Source: Xanthobacteraceae bacterium
Lineage (GTDB): Bacteria > Pseudomonadota > Alphaproteobacteria > Rhizobiales > Xanthobacteraceae
Direction of reading: 5' to 3'
NCBI GenBank assembly: GCA_030036975.1
Contig: JASHSE010000173.1
Location: forward strand, 1 to 6,247
Length of the DNA stretch: 6,247 nucleotides
This document shows positions 1 to 6,247 of this stretch, piece after piece. Position 1 is the first letter of the stretch, and every line of letters begins with the position of its first letter. The notes beneath the pieces are model-generated. The model was not told the DNA's origin and searched no databases. It saw nothing but the letters and a program-made list of their open reading frames with translations. The position numbers and the translations under genes are program-made.

Positions 1-339
1 ATCGGAGTATTTCTCGACGCGCGCGCGCTCCAGACCCTCGACCAGCACCTTCACGGTGCCGTCCGGGAGTTTCAGGAGCTGCAGCACGCTCGCGAGCGTT
101 CCGATCTCATAAATCGAGTCAGGCGCCGGATCGTCGTCGGACGCGTTCTTCTGCGTCGCGAGCAGGATCAGCGCGTCGTTCTTCATCACGTCTTCGAGGG
201 CGCGAATGGATTTTTCGCGGCCGACGAACAGCGGCACGATCATGTGCGGGAAGACGACGATGTCGCGCAGCGGCAGCACCGGATAGGCACGGCTTTCGCC
301 GGCGGTGAGGAGCGGCTTTGGTTTGGCGGCGCTGGTCAT
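1..339 (-). CDS. lon: Lon protease, N-terminal fragment (cut by window edge)
   Basis: This is the first 113 codons of the ATP-dependent serine protease Lon, which degrades misfolded proteins and specific regulators in the cytoplasm as a hexamer. The start is the ATG at 339, preceded by AGGA 10 bases upstream (plus-strand 350-353), and the frame stays open to the edge. The translation shows the Lon substrate-binding (LAN) domain: PLRDIVVFPHMIVPL at residues 23-37, a stretch around TQKNASDDDPAPDSIYEIG near 62-80, and LPDGTVKVLVEGLERA at 91-106. Full-length Lon is about 800 residues, so the AAA+ module and the Ser-Lys protease domain lie outside the window and cannot be checked. It lies downstream of clpX on the same strand, the usual alphaproteobacterial order, but 288 bp away and behind its own likely promoter. 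Identity is secure; completeness of the gene is unknown. Confidence 0.96.
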   Translation of the reverse strand, partial: MTSAAKPKPLLTAGESRAYPVLPLRDIVVFPHMIVPLFVGREKSIRALEDVMKNDALILLATQKNASDDDPAPDSIYEIGTLASVLQLLKLPDGTVKVLVEGLERARVEKYSD

Positions 340-425
340 GGGCCCCAATTCCTATTGTTGTGCACGTCCGCCGCGACCCGCAGGATGCGCTGTCGAGACG
401 AACTGCCGGTGAGCCGGGAGGAACG

Positions 426-491
426 CTAGAAGGGCGCGTCCGAAACGCCGCCCGGCGCAGTTATGCGAGTCTTGGTACGTTTTTTACTCAT
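426..491 (-). CDS. possible 21-residue leader ORF ahead of lon
   Basis: A short frame in the lon leader encodes MSKKRTKTRITAPGGVSDAP plus a final F and ends in TAG. The peptide is basic at its start, with five Lys/Arg among residues 3-9. Its ATG follows the candidate lon promoter so closely (about 3 bases after the predicted transcript start) that translation would be leaderless; I see no Shine-Dalgarno sequence. The stop lies 86 bases before the lon ATG. I do not recognise the peptide. It may be a chance ORF in GC-rich DNA, so I list it only as a candidate. Confidence 0.2.
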   Translation of the reverse strand: MSKKRTKTRITAPGGVSDAPF

Positions 492-492
492 G

Positions 493-514
493 GCAACGCC
501 ATAGGTGGCGTTGC
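493..514. repeat. 9-bp inverted repeat over the lon -10 element
   Basis: Arms GCAACGCCA (493-501) and TGGCGTTGC (506-514) are perfectly complementary around a 4-base centre. The candidate -10 hexamer occupies 501-506. It is not a terminator: on the minus strand an A-rich run follows, and on the plus strand the T-run precedes it. The position fits an operator for a dimeric repressor, or a hairpin at the very 5' end of the lon transcript. No known operator consensus is recognised. Confidence 0.5.
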
Positions 515-530
515 GCGCAGGTCGTGTCAA
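501..530 (-). promoter_or_regulatory. probable lon promoter (sigma70-type)
   Basis: Read on the minus strand, CTTGACA supplies a perfect -35 hexamer TTGACA (plus 525-530). After 18 bases comes ACCTAT (plus 501-506) as a -10 element. The alphaproteobacterial housekeeping pattern is close to CTTGAC-N17-CTATAT, so the -35 is excellent and the -10 fair. The transcript would start near 494, leaving a leader of about 155 bases before the lon ATG. The -10 sits in the centre of an inverted repeat and the -35 abuts a second palindrome, which suggests a controlled promoter. A heat-shock sigma factor is an alternative reader, because lon is often under RpoH control, but I cannot tell the two apart from sequence. 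Confidence 0.5.
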
Positions 531-531
531 G

Positions 532-543
532 AAAGCCGGCTTT
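532..543. repeat. 12-bp perfect palindrome upstream of the lon -35
   Basis: AAAGCC at 532-537 is followed directly by its complement GGCTTT at 538-543. It lies immediately upstream of the candidate lon -35 hexamer at 525-530, where an activator or a second repressor contact could sit. A 12-bp palindrome can occur by chance, so function is only suggested by position. Confidence 0.35.
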
Positions 544-596
544 TCGCGGCAAACCTTCGCGTCGTCGAGGCGATGCGGCGCTCCGCGCAGCGACGA

Positions 597-621
597 ATCG
601 GGCCGCTCCGGCGGGCCCGAT
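597..621 (-). terminator. GC-rich hairpin just after clpX, weak terminator candidate
   Basis: Arms ATCGGGCC (597-604) and GGCCCGAT (614-621) form a perfect 8-bp stem with a 9-base loop, starting 6 bases after the clpX stop. On the minus strand no T-run follows, so this is not a classical intrinsic terminator. It may protect the clpX mRNA 3' end or act together with Rho. Confidence 0.35.
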
Positions 622-627
622 CCCACG

Positions 628-1905
<1,278 letters not shown>

Positions 1906-2220
1906 TCCAGTCTCCGTACCGATCCGAAGTCTCGACCGTAATGGTCTCGACCAGGCGCGCCGTGCCTCACCTTACGAAGCGCTACGCTAACATTCCGTAG
2001 CTCAACAGTGCCTACACGCTGCCGTGGCGCACAAGCGCCTATGCTAGCGGCCTGCCAACCAAGAATCCATTAACGATAACGCGAGTTTGCGCCACTGTGT
2101 TTTCCGCATCACACCGCTGATAAAACGCTTGACGGGCGGTTTTGAGCCGCCTTGCCCCGCCGAATCGGACTTTTTCATGGCGTCCGCCGCCGTGCGCCGG
2201 CCATGCCCGGCTTTGGCGGC
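1906..2220 (-). other. clpP-clpX intergenic region
   Basis: This 315-bp gap has no convincing gene; minus-strand frames entering it are extensions of out-of-frame clpP shadows. Read towards clpX it holds a hairpin with arms GGCGG/CCGCC (2135-2139 and 2147-2151) near the clpP end, whose downstream TTTT is too distant for a good terminator. It then has a tight stem GGCGC/GCGCC (2026-2030 and 2035-2039) with a 4-base loop, a stem GCTACG/CGTAGC (1981-1986 and 1996-2001), the clpX direct repeat, and the clpX ribosome binding site. No -35/-10 pair stands out. The clpX promoter is probably here by exclusion. Confidence 0.5.
1929..1952. repeat. 9-bp direct repeat in the clpX leader
   Basis: GTCTCGACC occurs at 1929-1937 and again at 1944-1952, a period of 15 bases. 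The second copy is part of GGTCTCGACC, itself nearly self-complementary (GGTC/GACC), and GACC/GGTC arms also face each other across 1934-1946. It lies 24 to 47 bases before the clpX ATG and 14 bases before its Shine-Dalgarno. The position allows a regulator-binding or RNA-folding role, but nothing proves it. Confidence 0.4.
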
Positions 2221-2877
2221 TCATCCCTTGAGCGTCGCCACCTCCGCCGACTTCAGCGAAGGCTCTTCCGGACGCTTTTCGATCACCTTGTCGATCAGGC
2301 CGAAATCCTTGGCCATCTCGGAGGTGAGGAACATGTCGCGCTCGAGCGCGTCCTCGATCTTCTTCAAAGGCTGGCCGGTGTGCTTGACGTAGATCTCGTT
2401 GAGCCGGCGCTTGAGGTTCAGGATCTCCTGGGCATGCAGCATGATGTCGGTGGCCTGGCCCTGGAAGCCGCCCGACGGCTGGTGCACCATGATGCGGGCG
2501 TTGGGCAGCGCGAAGCGCAAATCCTTGGCGCCGGCGGCAAGCAGCAGCGAGGCCATGGAGGCGGCCTGGCCGGTGCACAGCGTCGAAACCGCCGGCCGGA
2601 TGAACTGCATGGTGTCGTAGATCGCCAAGCCGGCGGTCACGATGCCGCCCGGCGAATTGATGTACATCGACACTTCTTTCTTCGGGTTCTCCGCCTCGAG
2701 ATACAGGAGCTGGGCGACGACCAGCGACGCCATGCCGTCCTCGATCGGCCCGGTGATGAAGACGATGCGCTCCTTGAGGAGGCGCGAATAGATGTCATAG
2801 GCCCGCTCGCCGCGGTTGGTCTGTTCGACCACCATCGGGACCAGGTGCTGCATGTAGGTTTCAGTCGGGTCGCGCAT
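2221..2877 (-). CDS. clpP: ClpP, ATP-dependent Clp protease proteolytic subunit
   Basis: ClpP forms the double-heptamer serine peptidase chamber that degrades chains fed by ClpX or ClpA. The Ser-His-Asp triad is visible: S107 in GQAASMAS, H132 in MVHQP and D181 in ERDMF. The 25- and 49-residue spacings equal those of E. coli ClpP (S97, H122, D171 mature numbering). The oxyanion-region motif INSPGG is at 73-78. The likely mature N-terminus starts near LVPMVVEQT (12-20), leaving a short propeptide, as in the family. At 218 residues it is slightly longer than the E. coli protein (207), mainly from a C-terminal tail. The start is the ATG at 2877, with AGGTGA at plus 2881-2886 as ribosome binding site. 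It lies between tig upstream and clpX downstream, the standard tig-clpP-clpX-lon order, all on one strand. This is the housekeeping ClpP by context. Confidence 0.98.
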   Translation of the reverse strand: MRDPTETYMQHLVPMVVEQTNRGERAYDIYSRLLKERIVFITGPIEDGMASLVVAQLLYLEAENPKKEVSMYINSPGGIVTAGLAIYDTMQFIRPAVSTLCTGQAASMASLLLAAGAKDLRFALPNARIMVHQPSGGFQGQATDIMLHAQEILNLKRRLNEIYVKHTGQPLKKIEDALERDMFLTSEMAKDFGLIDKVIEKRPEEPSLKSAEVATLKG

Positions 2878-2904
2878 GGATCACCTGTGGCGTCCGGTGT
2901 GCCT

Positions 2905-2916
2905 GCCAAGCTTGGC
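2905..2916. repeat. 12-bp palindrome in the clpP leader
   Basis: GCCAAG (2905-2910) is followed by CTTGGC (2911-2916), a perfect palindrome starting 28 bases before the clpP ATG. An overlapping interrupted dyad, TGGCT-T-AGCCA, covers 2913-2923. The two could form alternative foldings of the leader RNA or bind a regulator. No match to a known operator is recognised. Confidence 0.35.
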
Positions 2917-2941
2917 TTAGCCAGTGTGACTGAGTCGGGCT

Positions 2942-2957
2942 CGGCTTGTCGAAGCCG
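2942..2957. repeat. 6-bp stem-loop upstream of clpP
   Basis: CGGCTT (2942-2947) and AAGCCG (2952-2957) pair around a GTCG tetraloop. No T-run follows on either strand, so it is not a terminator. It lies about 65-80 bases before the clpP ATG, within the likely promoter or leader. Confidence 0.35.
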
Positions 2958-3001
2958 GCGGACATCCGGGATTAAGTCGTCGTTAATGCAGATAGGCGCG
3001 C

Positions 3002-3026
3002 AAAGCCGCACAACAAGACGTGCGGC
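3002..3026 (-). terminator. probable tig terminator
   Basis: On the minus strand, seven bases after the tig stop, GCCGCAC (plus 3020-3026) pairs with GTGCGGC (plus 3005-3011) around an 8-base loop, and TTT follows directly (plus 3002-3004). The stem is perfect and GC-rich, but the T-run is short, so termination may be partial and some transcripts may continue into clpP. Confidence 0.5.
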
Positions 3027-3033
3027 GGCCTGC

Positions 3034-4374
3034 TCATTCGGCGTCTTCCTTGAACAGCTCGTCGCGCGACACCGGCTTGTCGGTCACTTCGGCCAGTTCG
3101 AGCACGAAGTCGACGACCTTGTCCTCGAACAACGGCGCCCGCAACGCAGCCAGCGCGCTCGGGTTGTTACGGTAATAATCCCATACCTGCTGCTCGCGGC
3201 CGGGCATCTGGCGAACCTGCTCCATGACCGCCGCGCGCAACTGCTCCTCGCTCACGGTGATATTGTTCTTCTCGCCGATCTCCGCAATGACCAGGCCGAG
3301 CCGGACCCGCCGCTCGGCGATGGCGCGATACTCGGCGCGCGCCTTGTCCTCGGTGGTGCCTTCGTCCTCGAAGGTGCGGCCCTGCTGCTTGAGGTCGCTT
3401 TCGATTGCCGACCAGACGTTGTTGAACTCCTGCTCGACCAACGTCGGCGGCGGCTCGAATTTGTGGCGCTCGTCGAGTTGATCCAGCAGCGCCCGCTTGA
3501 GCTTTTGCCGCGACGCCGCAGCATGGTCGCGCTGCAAGCGCTCGCGCAGCGCATCGCGCAGCTTGGCGAGCGAATCCAAGCCGAGCGATTTGGCAAAATC
3601 GTCGTTCAGGGTCACCTCGCCGGGCGCCTCGACCGTCTTCACCGTCGCCGCAAAAACAGCGGTCTTGCCGGCCAGCGGCGTGGCCGGATAATCGTCCGGG
3701 AACTTCAACTCGAAGGTGCGGCTCTCGCCGGCCTTGAGCCCGATCAGGTTGTCCTCGAAGCCGGGCAAAAAGCGGCCGGAGCCAACGAGGATGGGCACGT
3801 CCTCGCCGGAGCCGCCCACGAACGGCTGGCCGTCCATCGTGCCCTGGAATGAGACGGTGACGCGGTCGCCGTTTTGCGCGGCTTCAGTCTTGGCAATGTA
3901 CGGCTTATTTTGCTCGGCGATGGCCGCGAGCGCTTGGTCGACCTCGGCGTCGGCCACTTCCGCGCTCAAGCGCTCGAGCTTGATGCCTTTGAAATCGGTG
4001 AGCGTGATCGGCGGCACGATCTCAATCTCGACCGTATAGGCGAGGTCCGCATTGCCGGAGATGACATTATCGACCGCGCCCTGTTCGGTCGGCAGCACCA
4101 CTTTGGGCTCGGTGGCAAGCTTGAGGCCGTGATCGTTGACGATCTTCTGATTGGCTTCGCGGACCGCGGCTTCGATGACCTCGGCCATCGCCGACTTGCC
4201 GTAGATGCGCTTGAGGTGATTGACCGGCACCTTGCCGGGCCGGAAGCCGCGCATCTGCACGCGACCCTTGAGGTCGTCGAGCCGCTCCTGGACCCGCGCC
4301 TCGAGATCGCTGGCCGGAACGACGACACGGTATTCGCGCTTAAGGCCCGCGGCGGCAGTTTCAGTGACCTGCAT
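3034..4374 (-). CDS. tig: trigger factor, ribosome-associated chaperone and PPIase
   Basis: Trigger factor binds the ribosome exit site and shields nascent chains, and it also catalyses peptidyl-prolyl isomerisation. The product is 446 residues, within the usual range. Domain order is intact: an N-terminal ribosome-binding domain with the signature GFRPGKVP at 43-50; an FKBP-type PPIase domain at about 165-250, with GDRVTVSFQG and GSGRFLPGFED; and a helical C-terminal arm region to 446, where the conserved-looking GEKNNITVSEEQL occurs and the protein ends in an acidic tail. I chose the ATG at 4374, which begins MQVTETAAAGLKREY like family members. A weak AAGAG (plus 4383-4387) lies eight bases upstream. 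The tRNA-Leu gene is 66 bp upstream on the same strand and I see no good promoter between them, so tig may share a transcript with the tRNA or with nnr further upstream. Confidence 0.97.
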   Translation of the reverse strand: MQVTETAAAGLKREYRVVVPASDLEARVQERLDDLKGRVQMRGFRPGKVPVNHLKRIYGKSAMAEVIEAAVREANQKIVNDHGLKLATEPKVVLPTEQGAVDNVISGNADLAYTVEIEIVPPITLTDFKGIKLERLSAEVADAEVDQALAAIAEQNKPYIAKTEAAQNGDRVTVSFQGTMDGQPFVGGSGEDVPILVGSGRFLPGFEDNLIGLKAGESRTFELKFPDDYPATPLAGKTAVFAATVKTVEAPGEVTLNDDFAKSLGLDSLAKLRDALRERLQRDHAAASRQKLKRALLDQLDERHKFEPPPTLVEQEFNNVWSAIESDLKQQGRTFEDEGTTEDKARAEYRAIAERRVRLGLVIAEIGEKNNITVSEEQLRAAVMEQVRQMPGREQQVWDYYRNNPSALAALRAPLFEDKVVDFVLELAEVTDKPVSRDELFKEDAE

Positions 4375-4427
4375 GGCAACTACTCTTCATCGCGCGGGAC
4401 CAAGCGCCTTCCGCTCGTGTTTGCCAC

Positions 4428-4452
4428 AAAACCCGCCCGGTGGTGCGGGCGG
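4428..4452 (-). terminator. terminator-like hairpin built on the tRNA-Leu 3' end
   Basis: On the minus strand CCGCCCG (plus 4446-4452), which is most of the 3' acceptor strand of the tRNA, can pair perfectly with CGGGCGG (plus 4433-4439) just after the encoded CCA. The loop is six bases, and one G and four T follow (plus 4428-4431). The form is that of a short intrinsic terminator, but it would compete with tRNA folding. It could end the tRNA transcript before tig or work as a partial terminator. Confidence 0.4.
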
Positions 4453-4525
4453 AGGGGCTCGAACCCCCACGACTTGCGTCACGGGAACCTAAATCCCGCG
4501 CGTCTACCAATTCCGCCACGCCCGC
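4441..4525 (-). tRNA. tRNA-Leu, anticodon UAG
   Basis: An 85-base leucine tRNA including the encoded CCA. The acceptor stem pairs GCGGGCG with CGCCCGC, followed by discriminator A and CCA (plus 4441-4443). The D-arm contains GGAATTGGTAGACGC. The anticodon stem CGGGA/TCCCG holds the loop TTTAGGT, giving anticodon TAG, which reads CUA and, depending on modification, other CUN codons. A long variable arm (GTGACGCAAGTCGT region), typical of class II leucine tRNAs, precedes the T-arm GGGGGTTCGAGCCCCT. All stems pair well. It lies between nnr and tig on the same strand. There is no integrase or attachment-site duplication nearby. Confidence 0.97.
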
Positions 4526-4552
4526 GATACGCACGGCGGCCCGGCGGCGCGG

Positions 4553-4585
4553 CTTATATCATGCGTAAGGAACAGGGCACCACAA
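4553..4585 (-). promoter_or_regulatory. possible tRNA-Leu promoter
   Basis: On the minus strand an AT-rich GATATAAG (plus 4553-4560) stands out in GC-rich sequence about 28 bases before the tRNA 5' end, a suitable distance for a -10 element. The best upstream partner is TTGTGG (plus 4580-4585), 18-19 bases away from TGATAT or GATATA. The -35 is a poor match and the spacing is slightly long. The T-run at plus 4584-4588 could instead belong to a weak end signal for nnr. Confidence 0.35.
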
Positions 4586-4644
4586 AAATAGGCGCCAAAC
4601 CGTCGGCTGCAACACGCGCGTGGGGCAGCGGCGCAAGCGCAGCG

Positions 4645-6132
4645 TCAATCGAGCAGCGCCTGATAGACGCCAGGCAGAGCTTCAGGCAGGTCCTCGGAAA
4701 TCAAGCCGCGGCCGAACGCGGCGGCGGCTTCGCCGTGCAGCCAGACCGCCGCGCAAGCGGCTTCGAACGCCGGCATGCCTTGCGCCAATAGTCCGGCCGC
4801 GATCCCGGTCAGCACGTCGCCGGCGCCTGCCGTCGCCAGGAAGGCCGGCGCATTGGCTGCGACGGCGGCGCGGCCGTCCGCAGCCGCGACCACCGTGTCA
4901 GCACCCTTGAGGATAACGACCGCACCGCAAAGCGCAGCCGCGAGGCGGCCTCTTTCGAGTTTCGACCCGACTTTGGTTCGGTCGTCCAGTGCGTTGAAAT
5001 AGCGCGAAAATTCGCCCTCGTGCGGCGTCAAGATCGTGGCCTTGCCGGCGCGGGCCAACAGCGCCCAGGCGAGCTGCGGCGGATCCGGCGCAAAGCTGGT
5101 AATGGCGTCGGCGTCCAGGACCACGGCGCGGTCGCCAGCCAATGTCGCCAAGACCAGCTCGCAGGTCGGCTCGCCGACGCCGAGGCCCGGCCCCAGCGCC
5201 ACGGCATTCAAGCGGCGATCGGCCAGAAGTTTGGTCAGCTCGCCGGCGCCATCGACGGGCCGGACCATCACCGCCAAGTTTGCCGCCGCGTTGATGGCGA
5301 GCGCCTCGCATGGGCTGGCGATAGTGACAAGGCCGGCGCCGGCGCGCAGCGCGCCGCGGGCGGCGAGCCGCGCCGCCCCAGTCGACCACGACGCTCCGGA
5401 AACGACCACGGCGTGACCGCGATCGTACTTGTGTCCGGTATGCCGCGGCACAGGGAATTGCCCGCGCCAGAGCGCCGGGACGTTCTCCCAGGTTTTTGGC
5501 CCGATGCGGTCCAGGACTGCGTCTGCGATGCCGATATCGGCCACGCGGACGGTCCCGCAATAGAGCCGGCCAGGCAAAAGCACGTGTCCGGGCTTTTTGC
5601 GAAAGAAGGTGACGGTGTGGGCGGCTTTCACCGCGGCGCCCATGACGGCGCCCGAGGTGCCGTTGATGCCGCTCGGCAGATCCACGGTGACCACGGGCAC
5701 GCCTCGCGCATTGATTGCCTCGATCAGTTGGCGCGGAACACCCTCGACCGGGCGATCGAGACCGGCGCCGAACAGCGCATCGACCACCGCGTCGGCGCCA
5801 GCCAATTCCTCGATGCCGGCCGCGACCACCGCGCCGGTCCAGCGCTTCGCGGCCAGCGCGGCATCGCCTTTGAGGCGGCCGACGTCACCGAGCAGCAAAA
5901 TCTTGACGGCGTAGCCGCGCTCGGCGAGCAGCCGCGCGGCGACGAAGCCGTCGCCGCCGTTGTTGCCGGGGCCCGCGACCACGGCGACGGCGGCACCGCT
6001 GGCGTGGCGCTCGGCCACCGCGTGCGCCACCGCCGCTCCGGCCCGCTCCATCAATGCGATGCCGGACATTCCGCCGGCGATCGTCAGGCGGTCGGCCTCG
6101 GCCATTTCGACGTTGCTGAGAAGCTCGATCAT
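4645..6132 (-). CDS. nnr: bifunctional NAD(P)H-hydrate epimerase / ADP-dependent dehydratase
   Basis: This cytoplasmic metabolite-repair enzyme restores hydrated, inactive NADHX and NADPHX. The N-terminal YjeF_N-type domain epimerises the R and S forms; the C-terminal ribokinase-like domain dehydrates the S form using ADP. With the start used here the product has 495 residues, normal for the fusion. Epimerase motifs are GPGNNGGDG at 54-62, VVDALFGAGLDRP at 116-128 and DLPSGING at 151-158. Dehydratase motifs are GPGLG at 314-318, LDADAI at 339-344, TPHEGEF at 369-375, KGADTVVA at 409-416 and GAGDVLTG at 436-443, with D439 as the expected catalytic base. I chose the ATG at 6132 (MIELLSNVEMAEADRLT) because it starts like family members; an ATG at 6186 would add 18 residues without family character. 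Neither start has a good Shine-Dalgarno sequence. It is followed by tRNA-Leu, 119 bp on. Confidence 0.93.
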   Translation of the reverse strand: MIELLSNVEMAEADRLTIAGGMSGIALMERAGAAVAHAVAERHASGAAVAVVAGPGNNGGDGFVAARLLAERGYAVKILLLGDVGRLKGDAALAAKRWTGAVVAAGIEELAGADAVVDALFGAGLDRPVEGVPRQLIEAINARGVPVVTVDLPSGINGTSGAVMGAAVKAAHTVTFFRKKPGHVLLPGRLYCGTVRVADIGIADAVLDRIGPKTWENVPALWRGQFPVPRHTGHKYDRGHAVVVSGASWSTGAARLAARGALRAGAGLVTIASPCEALAINAAANLAVMVRPVDGAGELTKLLADRRLNAVALGPGLGVGEPTCELVLATLAGDRAVVLDADAITSFAPDPPQLAWALLARAGKATILTPHEGEFSRYFNALDDRTKVGSKLERGRLAAALCGAVVILKGADTVVAAADGRAAVAANAPAFLATAGAGDVLTGIAAGLLAQGMPAFEAACAAVWLHGEAAAAFGRGLISEDLPEALPGVYQALLD

Positions 6133-6193
6133 GATCACCGAAGATAACGAAAGCGGCAGAGGCCGCCTATCGCCAAGCGCCTTCATCGCACTA

Positions 6194-6223
6194 TTGACGA
6201 GATAATAGGCACTATGCCTATTT
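6194..6223 (+). promoter_or_regulatory. possible divergent (rightward) promoter
   Basis: TTGACG (6194-6199) followed after 18 bases by CTATTT (6218-6223) resembles an alphaproteobacterial -35/-10 pair reading rightwards out of the window. On the opposite strand, TATTAT (plus 6202-6207) could be a -10 for nnr, but its -35 region is poor. Both sit on the inverted repeat at 6204-6222. Whether a rightward gene exists beyond the edge cannot be seen. Confidence 0.3.
6204..6222. repeat. perfect 8+3+8 inverted repeat upstream of nnr
   Basis: AATAGGCA (6204-6211) and TGCCTATT (6215-6222) are perfectly complementary around CTA. At 19 bp it has the size and symmetry of an operator for a dimeric helix-turn-helix regulator, and it overlaps candidate -10 elements on both strands. 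It lies 18 bp from the alternative nnr ATG at 6186 and 72 bp from the preferred one at 6132. I recognise no matching known site. Confidence 0.5.
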
Positions 6224-6247
6224 CCACGGCGAAGGCCTTTTCGAAGC

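Noticed and set aside
2152..3852. Long plus-strand open frame (566 codons) opposite clpP and tig
   Set aside because: It is antisense to two well-supported genes, its translation is rich in His/Arg/Leu with no recognisable domain, and GC-rich codon bias on the real strand creates such mirrors.
4441..4525. tRNA-Leu as an integration site for a mobile element
   Set aside because: There is no integrase gene, no duplicated tRNA 3' end, and the flanking genes are in the standard order.
5020..6147. Plus-strand open frame of 375 codons opposite nnr
   Set aside because: Antisense to a complete enzyme with all motifs, with low-complexity composition and no family resemblance.
6133..6186. Upstream ATG at 6186 as the nnr start
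   Set aside because: The added 18 residues have no family character and no Shine-Dalgarno sequence. The frame is open to the window edge, so openness alone is not evidence. The start remains somewhat uncertain.
6183..6245. Minus-strand frame ending in TGA at 6183 that could be the tail of an upstream gene
   Set aside because: Only 20 codons are visible, with no recognisable motif, and it overlaps the candidate promoter dyad; probably chance.
6214..6247. Plus-strand ATG opening a frame (MPISTAKAFSK) to the window edge
   Set aside because: Eleven codons with no ribosome binding site, and the ATG lies inside the inverted repeat; not supportable without more sequence.

Overview
The window is a GC-rich, gene-dense piece of chromosome that looks alphaproteobacterial, most likely Hyphomicrobiales and near the Bradyrhizobium/Rhodopseudomonas group. 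That placement is inferred from gene order, protein style and base composition, not from a database search. Every gene I can support is on the minus strand. In the direction of transcription (right to left) they are: a fused NAD(P)HX epimerase/dehydratase (nnr), a tRNA-Leu with anticodon UAG, trigger factor (tig), the ClpP peptidase (clpP), the ClpX unfoldase (clpX) and the first 113 codons of the Lon protease (lon), which runs off the left edge.

Region by region: 1-339 is the Lon N-terminus. 340-627 is a real intergenic region with the best promoter in the window (TTGACA, 18-bp spacer, ACCTAT), two dyads around it and a possible 21-residue leader peptide. 628-1905 is clpX. 1906-2220 is a 315-bp gap with several small hairpins and a 9-bp direct repeat just ahead of the clpX ribosome binding site. 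2221-2877 is clpP. 2878-3033 holds clpP leader palindromes and the likely tig terminator. 3034-4374 is tig. 4441-4525 is the tRNA, with a terminator-like hairpin built on its own 3' end. 4645-6132 (or 6186) is nnr. 6187-6247 is a short upstream region with a clean 8+3+8 inverted repeat over possible promoter elements.

Functionally, four of the genes form the classic protein quality-control cluster. Trigger factor meets nascent chains at the ribosome, ClpX unfolds tagged substrates and feeds them to ClpP, and Lon degrades misfolded and regulatory proteins on its own. All catalytic and contact motifs I looked for are intact, including the ClpX IGF loop that docks on ClpP. Nnr is a metabolite-repair enzyme for damaged NADH and NADPH, with no obvious mechanistic link to the proteases. 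The gaps between genes are large and structured, so separate transcription units look more likely than one operon.

I see no mobile element, CRISPR array, phage gene or unfamiliar protein. The window is mostly ordinary housekeeping sequence. What merits a second look is in the intergenic regions: the dyads on the lon promoter, the palindrome upstream of nnr, and the hairpin overlapping the tRNA 3' end.
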